A stretch of DNA of 64,000 nucleotides, taken from contig JACZJB010000056.1 of NCBI GenBank assembly GCA_014860805.1, positions 1 to 64,000 on the forward strand, in the 5' to 3' direction. Positions 26,178 to 35,243 of this stretch are shown piece after piece; the stretch's first letter is position 1; every line of letters begins with the position of its first letter. The notes beneath the pieces were generated by a model, which saw only the letters and a program-made list of their open reading frames with translations, had not been told where the DNA came from and did no database searches. The stretch comes from Anaerolineales bacterium (lineage in GTDB: Bacteria; Chloroflexota; Anaerolineae; Anaerolineales; Villigracilaceae). The position numbers and the translations under genes were made by a program.

Positions 26178-28223
26178 TTACAGGCTTACTGTGATCGTGG
26201 TTCCTTCACCCGTCTGACTTTGAATTCTGAACTGAGCCCCAATCTGCGCAGCACGTTCAGGCATGGATTTTATGCCAAGATGACCAGGGAACTCGCGGTT
26301 CGTGTCAAAGCCTTTACCGTTGTCGTGGATTTCCAGAGTTAATTTTCCAACTCTTTCCTCCAAGGTTAATTCGACGTGTGTGGCGTGAGCGTGTTTGACA
26401 ACGTTGTGCATGGCTTCCTGCGTGATGCGATACAGGGCTTCTTTGGCTTCGAGTGAAATCTCAGGTTCGGAGTCGAAGCGGGTAACTACATCCAGTTTAT
26501 AGCGGGCACGCAGGGCATCGGATTGTTTCGTCAGCGCAGCAACCAGCCCTTCGTTCTTGAGTGACTCGGGACGTAACTCAAAGATCAGGGCACGCATTTC
26601 GGAGAGTCCTGCCTCGGCAAGGGAAAGTATGTAATCGAGCGGCTCCGCCAGTTTGGCAGGATCACGCTCAAGTTGAGTCTGAGCCGTACGCGCGCCCAGC
26701 GCGATCCCATATAAGGCTTGGGAAACCGAGTCATGTAATTCGCGCGCCAGTCTTTGTCGTTCTTCCAGCGCAGCGACCTTGACCTGCGTATCTTTGAGTT
26801 GCAGTTCAGCGCTGGTTTGGGCAAGTTCATTTGTACGGCGATTCAGCTCATTGGTCATCTGATTAAATGAAGTTGCCAATTCACCGAGTTCGTCATTCGC
26901 TGCCACAGGCACAGACACGTTCAGGTCGCCCGACGTGATGGCACGCACGCCGTTCAACATTTGCGCGATAGGCCGCGCAAGAAAACTCTGACTAAGCCAA
27001 ATAGTGACAAGCGCCGCGCCAATGAAGAAGAGCGCCATCGTTAGCAAGGTGTTTCGCACAGTGAGAATACCGTCGCTTTGGATGGAGAGTGCCACCTTCT
27101 GCGACTCGGCAGTGACTTCGTTGAGCGGGACCACAATGGACAGAGTCCAGCCCAGGCTGGGGAGAGAAGCGTGCGTGATGAGGACGGGCTGTCCATTGAG
27201 ATTCATTTCCAGCGCGTCACTCGCGGACGATTTGATTGATTCCGTTATAGTTGCCAGTTGCGGGTTGATGTCTGTCAGCGCTGATCCTAGCAAACCATTC
27301 GGCGCCTGCTCTTGTGCGGTCAACGCGCGGTTGGCAAGTTTCACAGCGCCATCCTGCGGAACCGCGATCAGGCGCCCATCCGCATCCATCAGGAATGCAA
27401 AACTGTTTTCAGTCGGTTTGAGCTCATTCAATCGTTCGATCAGGCGCATCAGTGAAACGTCAATGCCAATGAACCCTTGAAAATCACTGCCATAGTAGAT
27501 CGGTGTATTCGCGCTGATGAGCAGTCCCTGACCCGCATCGTCAAGATACGGTGGAAGCCAGACAGTCTTGCGTTCGGGATTATTATTCGGTGCAACGGGG
27601 AAGTCTTCGATGCGCGCGGTCTGCGCCGCCTCCGCCGCGCCATTCTGCAATTCGAGTTCGGGCAATCCACGTACGGGATAGTAGCGAAAGGTCAGTTGTG
27701 GCCCCTGAAAATATATGCCAACGCCGGTTTGGGTTTGCGCCAGCAGAGATGGGAAGATATCTTCGAGCACCGCCGAGTCGCGCAGGCTTTGATCGGTGAT
27801 ATCGTCTGGCTTGATGCTGCCAATGTGCAGGATTTCCGTGCGGCGATTGGGATTGGCGTCGTAATATAACAAGCCGTTATCGCTCAGACTCAACTGAGAT
27901 GCTTGATAGACTACATCCGGCGCGGTAGACCAATCTATGATTTTGTCGGAGCTGTGTGATTGCACTACAAAGTCGGCGGCGATCTTCGTCACGCGCGCAG
28001 CTTGTTCCATTTCCAAATCGTAGAGCAGCGCTTCCTGTTCCGTGAGTTGGATCAATGTAGTGCGGCTTTGTTTCTGCAAACTGTCGGCACTGCGCTGAAC
28101 GGCAGCGCGCTCTGCCTGATCAAAGCCGCGCGTCAAGAGCAGGCTGGTCGCAACAGCCAGCAACAGGACGAACGCCATCACGCCTGCGGTGATCTTGATA
28201 CTGATACGGTTCATTCGCAACAT
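26178..28223 (-). CDS. Sensor histidine kinase with extracytoplasmic sensor (NarX/DesK type)
   Basis: A 681-residue kinase. A first membrane helix at about 10-30 (ITAGVMAFVLLLAVATSLLL) precedes a roughly 350-residue periplasmic region resembling a dCache sensor (YYGSDFQGFIGIDVSLMRLI). A second helix is near 395, followed by HAMP and a HisKA_3 dimerisation helix with the phospho-acceptor His in QRLARELHDSVSQALYGIAL. The HATPase has N box QEAMHNVVKHA and G box IHDNGKGFD. Start chosen at MLRMNRISIK, just after the response-regulator stop (4-bp gap); earlier starts overlap that gene. Its partner is the response regulator encoded upstream. Confidence 0.9.
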   Translation of the reverse strand: MLRMNRISIKITAGVMAFVLLLAVATSLLLTRGFDQAERAAVQRSADSLQKQSRTTLIQLTEQEALLYDLEMEQAARVTKIAADFVVQSHSSDKIIDWSTAPDVVYQASQLSLSDNGLLYYDANPNRRTEILHIGSIKPDDITDQSLRDSAVLEDIFPSLLAQTQTGVGIYFQGPQLTFRYYPVRGLPELELQNGAAEAAQTARIEDFPVAPNNNPERKTVWLPPYLDDAGQGLLISANTPIYYGSDFQGFIGIDVSLMRLIERLNELKPTENSFAFLMDADGRLIAVPQDGAVKLANRALTAQEQAPNGLLGSALTDINPQLATITESIKSSASDALEMNLNGQPVLITHASLPSLGWTLSIVVPLNEVTAESQKVALSIQSDGILTVRNTLLTMALFFIGAALVTIWLSQSFLARPIAQMLNGVRAITSGDLNVSVPVAANDELGELATSFNQMTNELNRRTNELAQTSAELQLKDTQVKVAALEERQRLARELHDSVSQALYGIALGARTAQTQLERDPAKLAEPLDYILSLAEAGLSEMRALIFELRPESLKNEGLVAALTKQSDALRARYKLDVVTRFDSEPEISLEAKEALYRITQEAMHNVVKHAHATHVELTLEERVGKLTLEIHDNGKGFDTNREFPGHLGIKSMPERAAQIGAQFRIQSQTGEGTTITVSL

Positions 28224-28227
28224 GAAT

Positions 28228-28869
28228 TTATTTCTCCCCATCAATGGATACCAATCCGATTCGCACGGCATATAACGCCGCCTGCGTTCGGCTGGGCACA
28301 CCCAGTTTTCGCAAGATACTGCTGACATGCGTCTTGACCGTCTTCTCGCCAATGTTGAGTTCGAGCGCGATCTCCTTGTTGGCGCGTCCCAAAGCCAGCA
28401 GGCGCAGCACGTCCGTTTCGCGCTCGGTCAATTTCTCGGGACTTTCGGGCGCGCGCACTTCACGCATGAGTCTTGCCGCGGCTTGAGGCGAGAGCTGCAC
28501 CTGTCCTGCCGCCGCGGCCTTGATGGCACGCCGCAATTCTTCCGCCTGTGTATCTTTGAGCAGATATCCAATTGCGCCGGCGCGCATGGCTTTCATCACG
28601 GCTTCGTCTTCAAGCACGCTTGTCAGCGCAATGATTTCCGAGTCTGGAAAATCACGGCGGATGATGGAAATGGCAGTAATGCCATCCATGACGGGCATGA
28701 GCAGATCCATGAGGATAACATCAGGATTTAATTCCTGCGTCAGGCGGATGGCTTCCTCTCCATTTTCCGCTTCGCCTACAACCTCCAGGTCTGAATCCAG
28801 ACCGAAGAACATTTTCAACCCCTGACGGACCACTGCATGGTCATCAACAAGCAATATACGAATGGACAT
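28228..28869 (-). CDS. NarL/LuxR-type response regulator
   Basis: A 213-residue regulator. The receiver domain has acidic pocket LLVDDHAVVRQG, phospho-acceptor Asp in VILMDLLMPVMDG and Lys in YLLKDTQAEE. The C-terminal HTH is LTERETDVLRLLALGRANKE then EKTVKTHVSSILRKL. ATG 28869 with AGGAG upstream. First gene of the operon with the kinase. It is probably autoregulated through the dyad at 28920-28937 and probably also activates the CPBP gene at 25260. Confidence 0.93.
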   Translation of the reverse strand: MSIRILLVDDHAVVRQGLKMFFGLDSDLEVVGEAENGEEAIRLTQELNPDVILMDLLMPVMDGITAISIIRRDFPDSEIIALTSVLEDEAVMKAMRAGAIGYLLKDTQAEELRRAIKAAAAGQVQLSPQAAARLMREVRAPESPEKLTERETDVLRLLALGRANKEIALELNIGEKTVKTHVSSILRKLGVPSRTQAALYAVRIGLVSIDGEK

Positions 28870-28892
28870 AAGTATCTCTCCTGACAACCTTG

Positions 28893-28937
28893 ATTATAGT
28901 TTTTATTTTGCAAAATCATCTCAGACTTAAGACGGAG
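28893..28937 (-). promoter_or_regulatory. Promoter and operator of the response regulator/kinase operon
   Basis: Minus-strand TATAAT (28898-28893) lies 33 bp, centre to centre, from the imperfect 18-bp palindrome CTCAGACTTAAGACGGAG (28920-28937; half-site CTCnGnCTT). ATTTTGCAAAAT, a perfect 12-bp palindrome, lies between them at 28905-28916. The dyad is also 57 bp upstream of a TACACT at 28983-28988 that could serve the divergent plus-strand receiver gene. Confidence 0.6.
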
Positions 28938-28994
28938 ATGGTTGCATAGCCTTTTACCGATGTGCAACTCTGCACCATTGGCTACACTGGGGGC

Positions 28995-29375
28995 ATGATC
29001 AAAATCCTACTCGTCGACGACGATCCCAATATCCGCCGCGGGGTGAGAATGCATCTCGCGCTCGAACCAGATCTCTCAGTAGTCGGTGAAGCGCGAGACG
29101 GCTGGGAGTCCCTCCGTCTCGCGCGCGAGCTCCAACCCGATGTGGTTGTGATGGATATCCGCCTGCCCGATCTTGACGGTTTATCTGCCGCAGAACGTTT
29201 GCGTGAATCCCAGCCGCATTGCAAGGTCATCATCCTGACCTTATATGATGAGCCTCTCAATCGAAAGCGAGCCGAGCAGGCTGGCGTGTCGGCGTTTATC
29301 CCCAAACAAAAAACGGACGGCGAGTTGGTGAATGCCATCCGAAAAGTGATTTTAGAAAAAGGAGAGAACAAATGA
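28995..29375 (+). CDS. Stand-alone receiver-domain protein
   Basis: A 126-residue receiver only: ILLVDDDPNIRRGV, phospho-acceptor Asp in VVVMDIRLPDLDG, Thr in VIILTLYDEP and Lys in FIPKQKTDGEL. There is no output domain. It is divergent from the kinase/regulator operon and its stop overlaps the next ATG as ATGA. The ATG at 28995 is the conserved receiver start. It may compete for phosphate from the neighbouring kinase or act on the small membrane protein it is coupled to. Confidence 0.88.
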   Translation: MIKILLVDDDPNIRRGVRMHLALEPDLSVVGEARDGWESLRLARELQPDVVVMDIRLPDLDGLSAAERLRESQPHCKVIILTLYDEPLNRKRAEQAGVSAFIPKQKTDGELVNAIRKVILEKGENK

Positions 29376-29668
29376 ATACCAAACGTACAAAATCTGGCAT
29401 AGCAGGTGGAATCTTTTTAATTGGTCTCGGTGTGCTTGTCATCACAGGAAGCTGGTGGCCCGGTATCATGTTCGTTATCGGTTTGGCAGTCGGCGCCGAC
29501 CGTGCTTTCCACGGCAATTACATGCAGGCATTGACTGCTTTTGCAGTTTGTTCCGCCGTCGGGTTGATCTCTGCAACAGATATTCCATGGAATATCTTTG
29601 GCCCATTCATCTTGATCTCCTTAGGTGCAGTGGTCTTGGCGCAAGGAATTTTGTCAAAACAGAATTGA
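29372..29668 (+). CDS. Small membrane protein of unknown function, coupled to the receiver gene
   Basis: A 98-residue protein with about four short hydrophobic segments (IAGGIFLIGLGVLVITGSWW, GIMFVIGLAVGADRAF, ALTAFAVCSAVGLISA, GPFILISLGAVVLAQGI). The GGIFLIGLGVL...WWPG pattern resembles the DUF5668/LiaF-N type domains associated with envelope-stress two-component systems; this is a weak similarity. Its translational coupling to a receiver gene is notable. Confidence 0.7.
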   Translation: MNTKRTKSGIAGGIFLIGLGVLVITGSWWPGIMFVIGLAVGADRAFHGNYMQALTAFAVCSAVGLISATDIPWNIFGPFILISLGAVVLAQGILSKQN

Positions 29669-29700
29669 TCGTCGCTTTTCATTATTAAGAGGAGATCGCC

Positions 29701-30444
29701 ATGACAGCTTTGCCTCGATCCATGGAAACACCAGCCATTCGTATTGCCTGGGCAGGTCCACTTTTCATGCTCTTTGCCCGCTTCCTATTCGCCTTACTCT
29801 TTCAAGGTCTTACAACCATATTCTTATCCTTGCGCGGCGACGCAACACCGCTCCAATCCGCTGCGCCATGGTGGACGGTTTATGGCTCATTGATCGACAT
29901 CGCCTGCCTGATTTCCATCACTTTTTTGTTACACGGTGAAGGTTTGAAGATTTCAGCATTGATCGATTTCAAGCGCAAATTCTTCTGGAGAGATATTCGC
30001 ATGGCGCTTTTGCTTGTGTTCATCTTTCTCGTGGTCGGGGTTATTGGAGGAAGACTGACAGGGATTTTGATTTACGATGGGCCGCCGCCTGCGGCCATGG
30101 GCGCGCTTCCGTTATGGGGAGCTTTGTACAGTTTGATAATTTGGCCTGCGCTATGGGGCTTTACCGAACAATTGACCTATCAAGGGTATGTGCTACCTCG
30201 CTTGCAAAGTTTGAGCAGAAGCACATGGCTGACAGTTCTCATTCTTGGGTTTGGATATGCATTTCAACACACTGCCCTACCTCTGATATTTGACTGGAAA
30301 TTTATTCTTTTCCGATTTCTGTCCTCTCTGCCCTTCATCATTATGTTTCCAGTTTACCTGCGCACAAAAAGACTGGCACCTTTCATGATTGCCCATTGGG
30401 TCACAGATGCGCTTTCGGTAGCAGCTGCAATCTTTATGCACTAG
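29701..30444 (+). CDS. CPBP-like membrane protein with altered catalytic motif
   Basis: A 247-residue protein with about seven or eight hydrophobic segments and the CPBP layout. Motif 1 reads TEQLTYQGYVLPRL, so the second Glu and the Arg of EExxxR are both Gln. Motif 2 is YAFQHTALPL and motif 3 AHWVTDALSV. It is either a catalytically altered paralogue or an inactive scaffold. It follows the receiver/small-membrane-protein pair by 32 bp with AAGAGGAGA upstream of the ATG. Confidence 0.75.
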   Translation: MTALPRSMETPAIRIAWAGPLFMLFARFLFALLFQGLTTIFLSLRGDATPLQSAAPWWTVYGSLIDIACLISITFLLHGEGLKISALIDFKRKFFWRDIRMALLLVFIFLVVGVIGGRLTGILIYDGPPPAAMGALPLWGALYSLIIWPALWGFTEQLTYQGYVLPRLQSLSRSTWLTVLILGFGYAFQHTALPLIFDWKFILFRFLSSLPFIIMFPVYLRTKRLAPFMIAHWVTDALSVAAAIFMH

Positions 30445-30479
30445 AAAGTTAATAAGATATCAATCCCACGGAGGTACAA

Positions 30480-31094
30480 ATGCACAAAAAGTCCCAACGT
30501 CATTTTTCCATCGAGGATGAAAAAGGTTTGGAACGGATTGTATTTTTTAGCGACGCGGTCTTTGCCATTGCCATCACATTGCTGGCGCTTGAAATCCGCC
30601 TGCCTGACATTGCTGGGTTGGGCAGCGCTGAATTGCTAAAGGAACTTTTATCCATTTGGCCTAAGTATCTCAGTTTCATGGTCAGCTTTTTGGTCATTGG
30701 CAATTTCTGGCTGATCCATCATCGGCAATTTCGTTACATTGAACGCTATGACACGCGCCTGATTTTCATTAACTTGTTCGTTTTGATGGCAATTGCGTTC
30801 ATTCCCTTTCCAACCGTTGTCATCAGCGAGAACGGCAATCGAACTGCAACCATCTTTTACGCAATGACAATGTGTGTAGTGGGATTACTCCTCACGTTGC
30901 TCTGGCTACACGCTTCGAGCAGACACCACCTTGTCTCCCCCGACCTGGATTCCGCCATCGTTCGTCGCAGCATTCTTCGCAACCTAAGCGTGCCTGCCGT
31001 CTTTTTGCTCTCAATAGCTGTAGCATATATCGATCCCGACTTTGCCAAGTATTCGTGGACATTGATCGCACCTGCTGTTTTTCTGGTCAAATAG
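30480..31094 (+). CDS. TMEM175-family (DUF1211) potassium-channel-like protein
   Basis: A 204-residue, six-helix protein with the family signature RIVFFSDAVFAIAITLLALE (the R-x-x-x-FSD motif of TM1). Bacterial TMEM175 homologues are K+-permeable channels. The start has a good GGAGG seven bases upstream. Downstream (31095-31342) I see no confident gene; a minus-strand stretch ending at 31092 encodes DWKYQLILSVGFGELIEQ without a start codon and may be a relic. Confidence 0.87.
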   Translation: MHKKSQRHFSIEDEKGLERIVFFSDAVFAIAITLLALEIRLPDIAGLGSAELLKELLSIWPKYLSFMVSFLVIGNFWLIHHRQFRYIERYDTRLIFINLFVLMAIAFIPFPTVVISENGNRTATIFYAMTMCVVGLLLTLLWLHASSRHHLVSPDLDSAIVRRSILRNLSVPAVFLLSIAVAYIDPDFAKYSWTLIAPAVFLVK

Positions 31095-31342
31095 GATATC
31101 CCTCCTTTAACCTTCGCATGGGCTTTTTATCCTTTTCCTGCTCTATCAGCTCGCCGAAGCCAACGGACAGGATCAGCTGATATTTCCAGTCAAGAGGTAT
31201 CCCAAGTTTAAACGCACAAGTTCAAGAAAGCGAAATCACCCTAATGCTATGCTGAAGCAATCAGTCCCGTTTAGTGGCAAGCAATACAGATCAGGCTCGA
31301 TTCATTCCCAACACATGCGTCATTCGCATCATAGATTTCGCA

Positions 31343-31846
31343 TCAATACCAAGACCAGCCAAATCCACCTGCGATGACCGATGAGCCGTAGACAGCCAAT
31401 CCTCTTAGTAAGCTGCCTGGCATATAGAGTAGATATCGCGTCCAGATTTCGATCGGGATTTCGATCGGCGATGGGGTAATGAACGTTGTCGTCGCATACG
31501 TGATGACAAAGGCAATCGGGACAATTAAAATTCCCGGAATAAAAATACTCCACGCTGGAAGTGGATTCAAATTATTGAGCATTCCCCAGCCGAACCTTAA
31601 AAGAAGGAGTCCGGTCAAGAGATGCAACGTGACCCGTAAAATACTTAGAATATTTGCGATCTCTTGGAGTGACCCGCTCGCAAGGAACATATCCACCCAG
31701 CCTGCTGCGCCCCCGACAAAGCCAAAGGAAGCCAGCCACGGCAGTTCTTTTTTTAGGGGAAAATCTCCCTCTCGTCTCAACTGCAAATACGCGGCAAGCC
31801 CCAACCCCTCAAATGCCAAACCGTAAAAGAAAAAGAGAAGTATCAC
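31343..31846 (-). pseudogene. Membrane sensor domain, probable truncated histidine-kinase remnant
   Basis: A 167-residue reading frame opening at a GTG, with five or six hydrophobic segments: FFFYGLAFEGLGLAAYLQLR, ELPWLASFGFVGGAAGWVD and WTRYLLYMPGSLLRGLAVYG. This matches the multi-helix N-terminus of histidine kinases common in this phylum (helix, Gly-Leu-Ala, short Arg-rich loop, then RYLLYxPGxLL), but the frame stops right after it and no kinase domain follows. It may also be a free-standing membrane protein. Confidence 0.5.
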
Positions 31847-32009
31847 AGGTTTTGTAGCCTGAAGACCAGGAGGATCTTTGTGTTTGTGAATATTTTCTCA
31901 AATATTCTAGTGTTTTTTTCTATAACTGGCAACTGACTAAAATCCCCATTTAGATATTGTTTGTCATGTACAGTTACCAACAAACCGTCCCTTTCGAAAA
32001 TTATTATTC

Positions 32010-32146
32010 CCTATCATGATCTTCGGATGGTGTTGCAGCGCCTCCGCCAAATGCGTGGACTGATCTCTTCACTCCCCACAAAGTCCGCGATGGTGCGTGA
32101 TATTTTCAGGATGCGGTGATAGCAAGTGCCGACAAATTGAGCTAAC
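32010..32146 (-). pseudogene. Decayed 3' end of a comM/yifB-like (Mg-chelatase-like ATPase) gene, copy 1
   Basis: Translated on the minus strand it reads CYHRILKISRTIADFVGSEE then, after a frameshift, THLAEALQ and HHPKIMIG. This matches the C-terminal end of ComM/YifB proteins (AYHRxLKxARTIADLxGSExI...HLAEALQYR). No upstream part of the gene is present. A second decayed copy in the same orientation lies at 57783-57921. The rest of 31847-32213 holds nothing else I can name. Confidence 0.7.
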
Positions 32147-32213
32147 CATGAACAGCGCGATTTATCTTTTTTACAGTATTTATATTTGAAATAAAACAGT
32201 CGGAGATAAGAAG

Positions 32214-33647
32214 TTAGCTAACCAATAGAGCTTTCAAGAACTCCCAAGTATTCATAAGCGACGGCACATACAATCTCTCATCAGGCGAATGCAAATCTTT
32301 GATAGTCGGTCCCATTGAGATCGTATCCAACCCGCCGCAGCGGTCACTGATAATGCCGCATTCAAGTCCGCCATGGGTGAGTTCCACTTTTGGGTCTTCT
32401 TCTTTGATGGATCGATAAGTCTCGGCACATTTCTTTAAGAGGGATGATTCCATGTTCGGCTGCCAGGGGGGGAATATCTTCGTTCTTTCGGTCTTTGCGC
32501 CTGCCAGCCATGCGACAGTTTCGACTCGTCTGGTAATTTCTTCCAGTCTCGAAAAGACCGAGCTGCGGTGATTCGAGATGATGGACAGCCCATCTTCTTT
32601 TAATTCCATCACACCAATATTGTTGGATGTTTCTACAAACTCAGGCATGTCCGCAGACATGGACGAGACTCCATGCGGCAGCGCCGCCAGCAGGCGGATC
32701 ACTGCCTGAGTTTCGGCATGGCTAATGGCGCGGATGGCTTCGCTCTTGATCTCATTCAGAGATAACACAAGTCCCGTTTCTGTTTTGGCAAGTTCACTTT
32801 GGACGGTAGCCTGAAGTGCAGTGAAAATTTCTTTACATAATTCTTTTTTATCGGTTGCACAAACGAACACCGCTTCCGCGTCACGCGGAATGGCATTACG
32901 TGCCGTTCCGCCTTTGAGTGTGGATAATCGAATGGGAACATTGCGTTGAATTTCATCTAATATGCGAGTGATGAGTTTGTTGGCGTTGGTGCGGAATTTG
33001 TTGATGTCTTCGCCTGAATGTCCGCCCTGCAAGCCGCTGACTTTCAATTTAAAGGCAACTTCATTTTGATTCTGCGCATCCCATGTGACAGGGAGTGTAA
33101 TATTAACACTCCCGCCACCCGCACAGCCAACGGTGAATACGCCTTCGGTTTCCGAATCGATGTTTATGAGTGTTTTACCAGAAAGCAAAGCAGGATCGAG
33201 ATCGTCCGCGCCGACCACGCCCATTTCCTCTTCGACGGTCAACAGCAACTCCAGCGGCGGATGTTTAACTGTCTCATCTTCCACAATGGACATCATCAAC
33301 GCAATGCCAATGCCGTTGTCCGCGCCGAGGGTGGTGCCGTTGGCGCAAATCCAATCGCCGTCGCGGATGAGTTGAATCGGGTCATGCTCAAAGTCATGCA
33401 TGGACTCATTTGTCTTTTGCCAGACCATGTCCATGTGACCTTGCAGAATCAATGTGGGACGATCTTCGTAGCCAGCACTGGATGGGACGTAGATAACCAA
33501 ATTCCCCGCCGCGTCGGTCTTGGATGTGCAATTGTGTTCCGCCGCCCAAGCGATAAGCCAGTTGCGAATCCCTGCTTCGTATTTTGTGCCTCGTGGGATG
33601 GAGGAAACTTTCTCAAAATTTGAGAGGATGAGTTCGGTTGGGTTCAT
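32214..33647 (-). CDS. pepD: Aminoacyl-histidine dipeptidase (PepD, M20 metallopeptidase)
   Basis: A 477-residue cytosolic dinuclear-zinc dipeptidase. Metal ligands are visible: LQGHMDMVW, LGADNGIGIA, TVEEEMGVVGA, INIDSETEG and THGGLECGI. Length and order match PepD (beta-Ala-His/X-His dipeptidase, broad dipeptide activity). The ATG overlaps the stop of the serine-hydrolase gene. Last gene of the long co-directional cluster starting at 45552. Confidence 0.93.
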   Translation of the reverse strand: MNPTELILSNFEKVSSIPRGTKYEAGIRNWLIAWAAEHNCTSKTDAAGNLVIYVPSSAGYEDRPTLILQGHMDMVWQKTNESMHDFEHDPIQLIRDGDWICANGTTLGADNGIGIALMMSIVEDETVKHPPLELLLTVEEEMGVVGADDLDPALLSGKTLINIDSETEGVFTVGCAGGGSVNITLPVTWDAQNQNEVAFKLKVSGLQGGHSGEDINKFRTNANKLITRILDEIQRNVPIRLSTLKGGTARNAIPRDAEAVFVCATDKKELCKEIFTALQATVQSELAKTETGLVLSLNEIKSEAIRAISHAETQAVIRLLAALPHGVSSMSADMPEFVETSNNIGVMELKEDGLSIISNHRSSVFSRLEEITRRVETVAWLAGAKTERTKIFPPWQPNMESSLLKKCAETYRSIKEEDPKVELTHGGLECGIISDRCGGLDTISMGPTIKDLHSPDERLYVPSLMNTWEFLKALLVS

Positions 33648-35101
33648 GAAGATTTCCTATATTCCGCTCTATCGTTGAGCAAAGTCATTGTCTTGCCATC
33701 AGGCGAGAATGCAATCATCGAGTCATCCATAAACGCGCCGAGATTCCAATGCGCGAGGAAGGTATCGCCTTGCCAATGTTCGAGCATGGCGGTGTTGGCG
33801 CCGTAGGTGAGTTGTAAAGCGTTGTCTTTGTGGGTCACGGTCATCTCGCCGTAGAGGTCGTTGGAAAATGCCCCAGTAAAAGAATCCAGCCCGATGGACG
33901 GAGGCAGGTTCAGGTCACGTTTGAGGCGCATTTCGTCCACTTGATTTTTGACTTCTGCCATGTATCCCTGCGCGACCATCTGAAATTCGGTTGACCAATC
34001 GCGGTCATTTTTATCGAGCAGAATATCTGAAATCGCATAAAAGAGCGCGGCGTGGGCGAGGGTTTGATGGACGTTGACCATAACGGCGAGCGCGAGTTTG
34101 CGCTGGGGGAAAAACGCGACGGCGGAATTGTAGCCAGGCATTTGACCGCCGTGCATGAGAACTTTTTCGCCGCGATAATCCATCGCCCACCAACCGAGCG
34201 CGTACGTCCAAAAATGCGTGGCGGGTTGAAGATAGGCGAGCGGCGCAAGTTCGGAGTTGAGCACATCTTGCATGACGATTTGTGGAGAAGTTATCTCGTT
34301 GAAGGTGGCGGTTTGCAGGACGGGCGCGCCGTTGTTGAGCAGAGCCTTGAGCCATTTTGCGAGGTCGTTGGCGGTGGTGTGAATCGAGCCAGCGGGTTCG
34401 TGGACAATTTTGAATTGGTGGGTGGGACGCTGCTCACCAAGGAATCGCACGCCCGCGGGATAGGTTTCATCGGCGACGGCGTGAGGCGAGGAAAAATTTT
34501 TGTAGTCGGTGAGTCTGTCATAGCCGCTGAAGGTGCGGGACATGTTCAATGCGTTGAAGATTCTTTCGGTGATGAAATCGTCCCATGACTTGCCTGTGAC
34601 CGCTTCAACAAGCAAGCCCGTCACGCCGTATTGTTGATTGGCATATTGAAACGCAGTGCGGAAATTAGATGTCGGTCTGAGATAACGCATGCGGTGGATG
34701 ATTTCGCGTTGGTCGTATCCGCGATGATAATAGAGGCGTTGGGCACGTTCGAGTCCTAGACGATGACAGAGCAAATCGCGCACGGTGACGTTCTTCGTGA
34801 CCCAATCATCGTAGAGTTGAAAATCGGGCAGGTACTTGATGACGAGGTCATCCCAATTAAGTTTGCCTTCGTCCACCAACATGCCAATGAGCGCAGAAGT
34901 GAAGGCTTTGGTGGTCGAGCCGATGGCGAAGACGGTGTCCGTGTTCACCGCTTCGGGCTTGTCCGCTTCGAGTACGCCGTAGCCTTGTGTAAAAATCTCA
35001 TCTCCTTGGGCAACTGCCACTGCGCCGCCAGGGATGTTCCATGCGGTGAGTGTTTTTGAAATTGTTTCATTGAGTTGTTGTGTGTTCATGGTTTTATCCA
35101 T
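33644..35101 (-). CDS. Beta-lactamase-class-C-like serine hydrolase
   Basis: A 485-residue protein. The SxxK catalytic motif (AIGSTTKAFTSALIG) and the Tyr of FQYANQQYG are present, and HGGQMPGYNSA gives the third motif. A C-terminal lipocalin-like domain (about 380-485) follows. No signal peptide is evident, so it may be cytoplasmic. The family includes D-aminopeptidases, esterases and penicillin-binding-like proteins. Start is taken as ATG 35101 (MDKTMNTQQL); the ATG at 35089 is equally possible. Confidence 0.85.
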   Translation of the reverse strand: MDKTMNTQQLNETISKTLTAWNIPGGAVAVAQGDEIFTQGYGVLEADKPEAVNTDTVFAIGSTTKAFTSALIGMLVDEGKLNWDDLVIKYLPDFQLYDDWVTKNVTVRDLLCHRLGLERAQRLYYHRGYDQREIIHRMRYLRPTSNFRTAFQYANQQYGVTGLLVEAVTGKSWDDFITERIFNALNMSRTFSGYDRLTDYKNFSSPHAVADETYPAGVRFLGEQRPTHQFKIVHEPAGSIHTTANDLAKWLKALLNNGAPVLQTATFNEITSPQIVMQDVLNSELAPLAYLQPATHFWTYALGWWAMDYRGEKVLMHGGQMPGYNSAVAFFPQRKLALAVMVNVHQTLAHAALFYAISDILLDKNDRDWSTEFQMVAQGYMAEVKNQVDEMRLKRDLNLPPSIGLDSFTGAFSNDLYGEMTVTHKDNALQLTYGANTAMLEHWQGDTFLAHWNLGAFMDDSMIAFSPDGKTMTLLNDRAEYRKSS

Positions 35102-35109
35102 ATTCTGGT

Positions 35110-35231
35110 GGTTGAGTAGCAAGCGTTCTTTGCGAGCGTATCGAAACCACCGCGTTATCAAAATATTTTCTGTTGCTTCATCAACTGTTGGTTTCGATAC
35201 GCCTTCGGCTGTCGCCTCAGGCTACTCAACC
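35110..35231. repeat. Two-stem palindromic element between serine hydrolase and CoA ligase
   Basis: Outer arms GGTTGAGTAGC (35110-35120) and GCTACTCAACC (35221-35231) are perfect, and inner arms GCGTATCGAAACC (35136-35148) and GGTTTCGATACGC (35190-35202) are perfect. This is a cruciform-like REP element filling the whole gap. Confidence 0.88.
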
Positions 35232-35243
35232 AACGGATTACTC

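Noticed and set aside
31092-31205. Minus-strand stretch reading DWKYQLILSVGFGELIEQ with no start codon
   Set aside because: Resembles the end of a nitroreductase-like gene only loosely; too short and without start to call.
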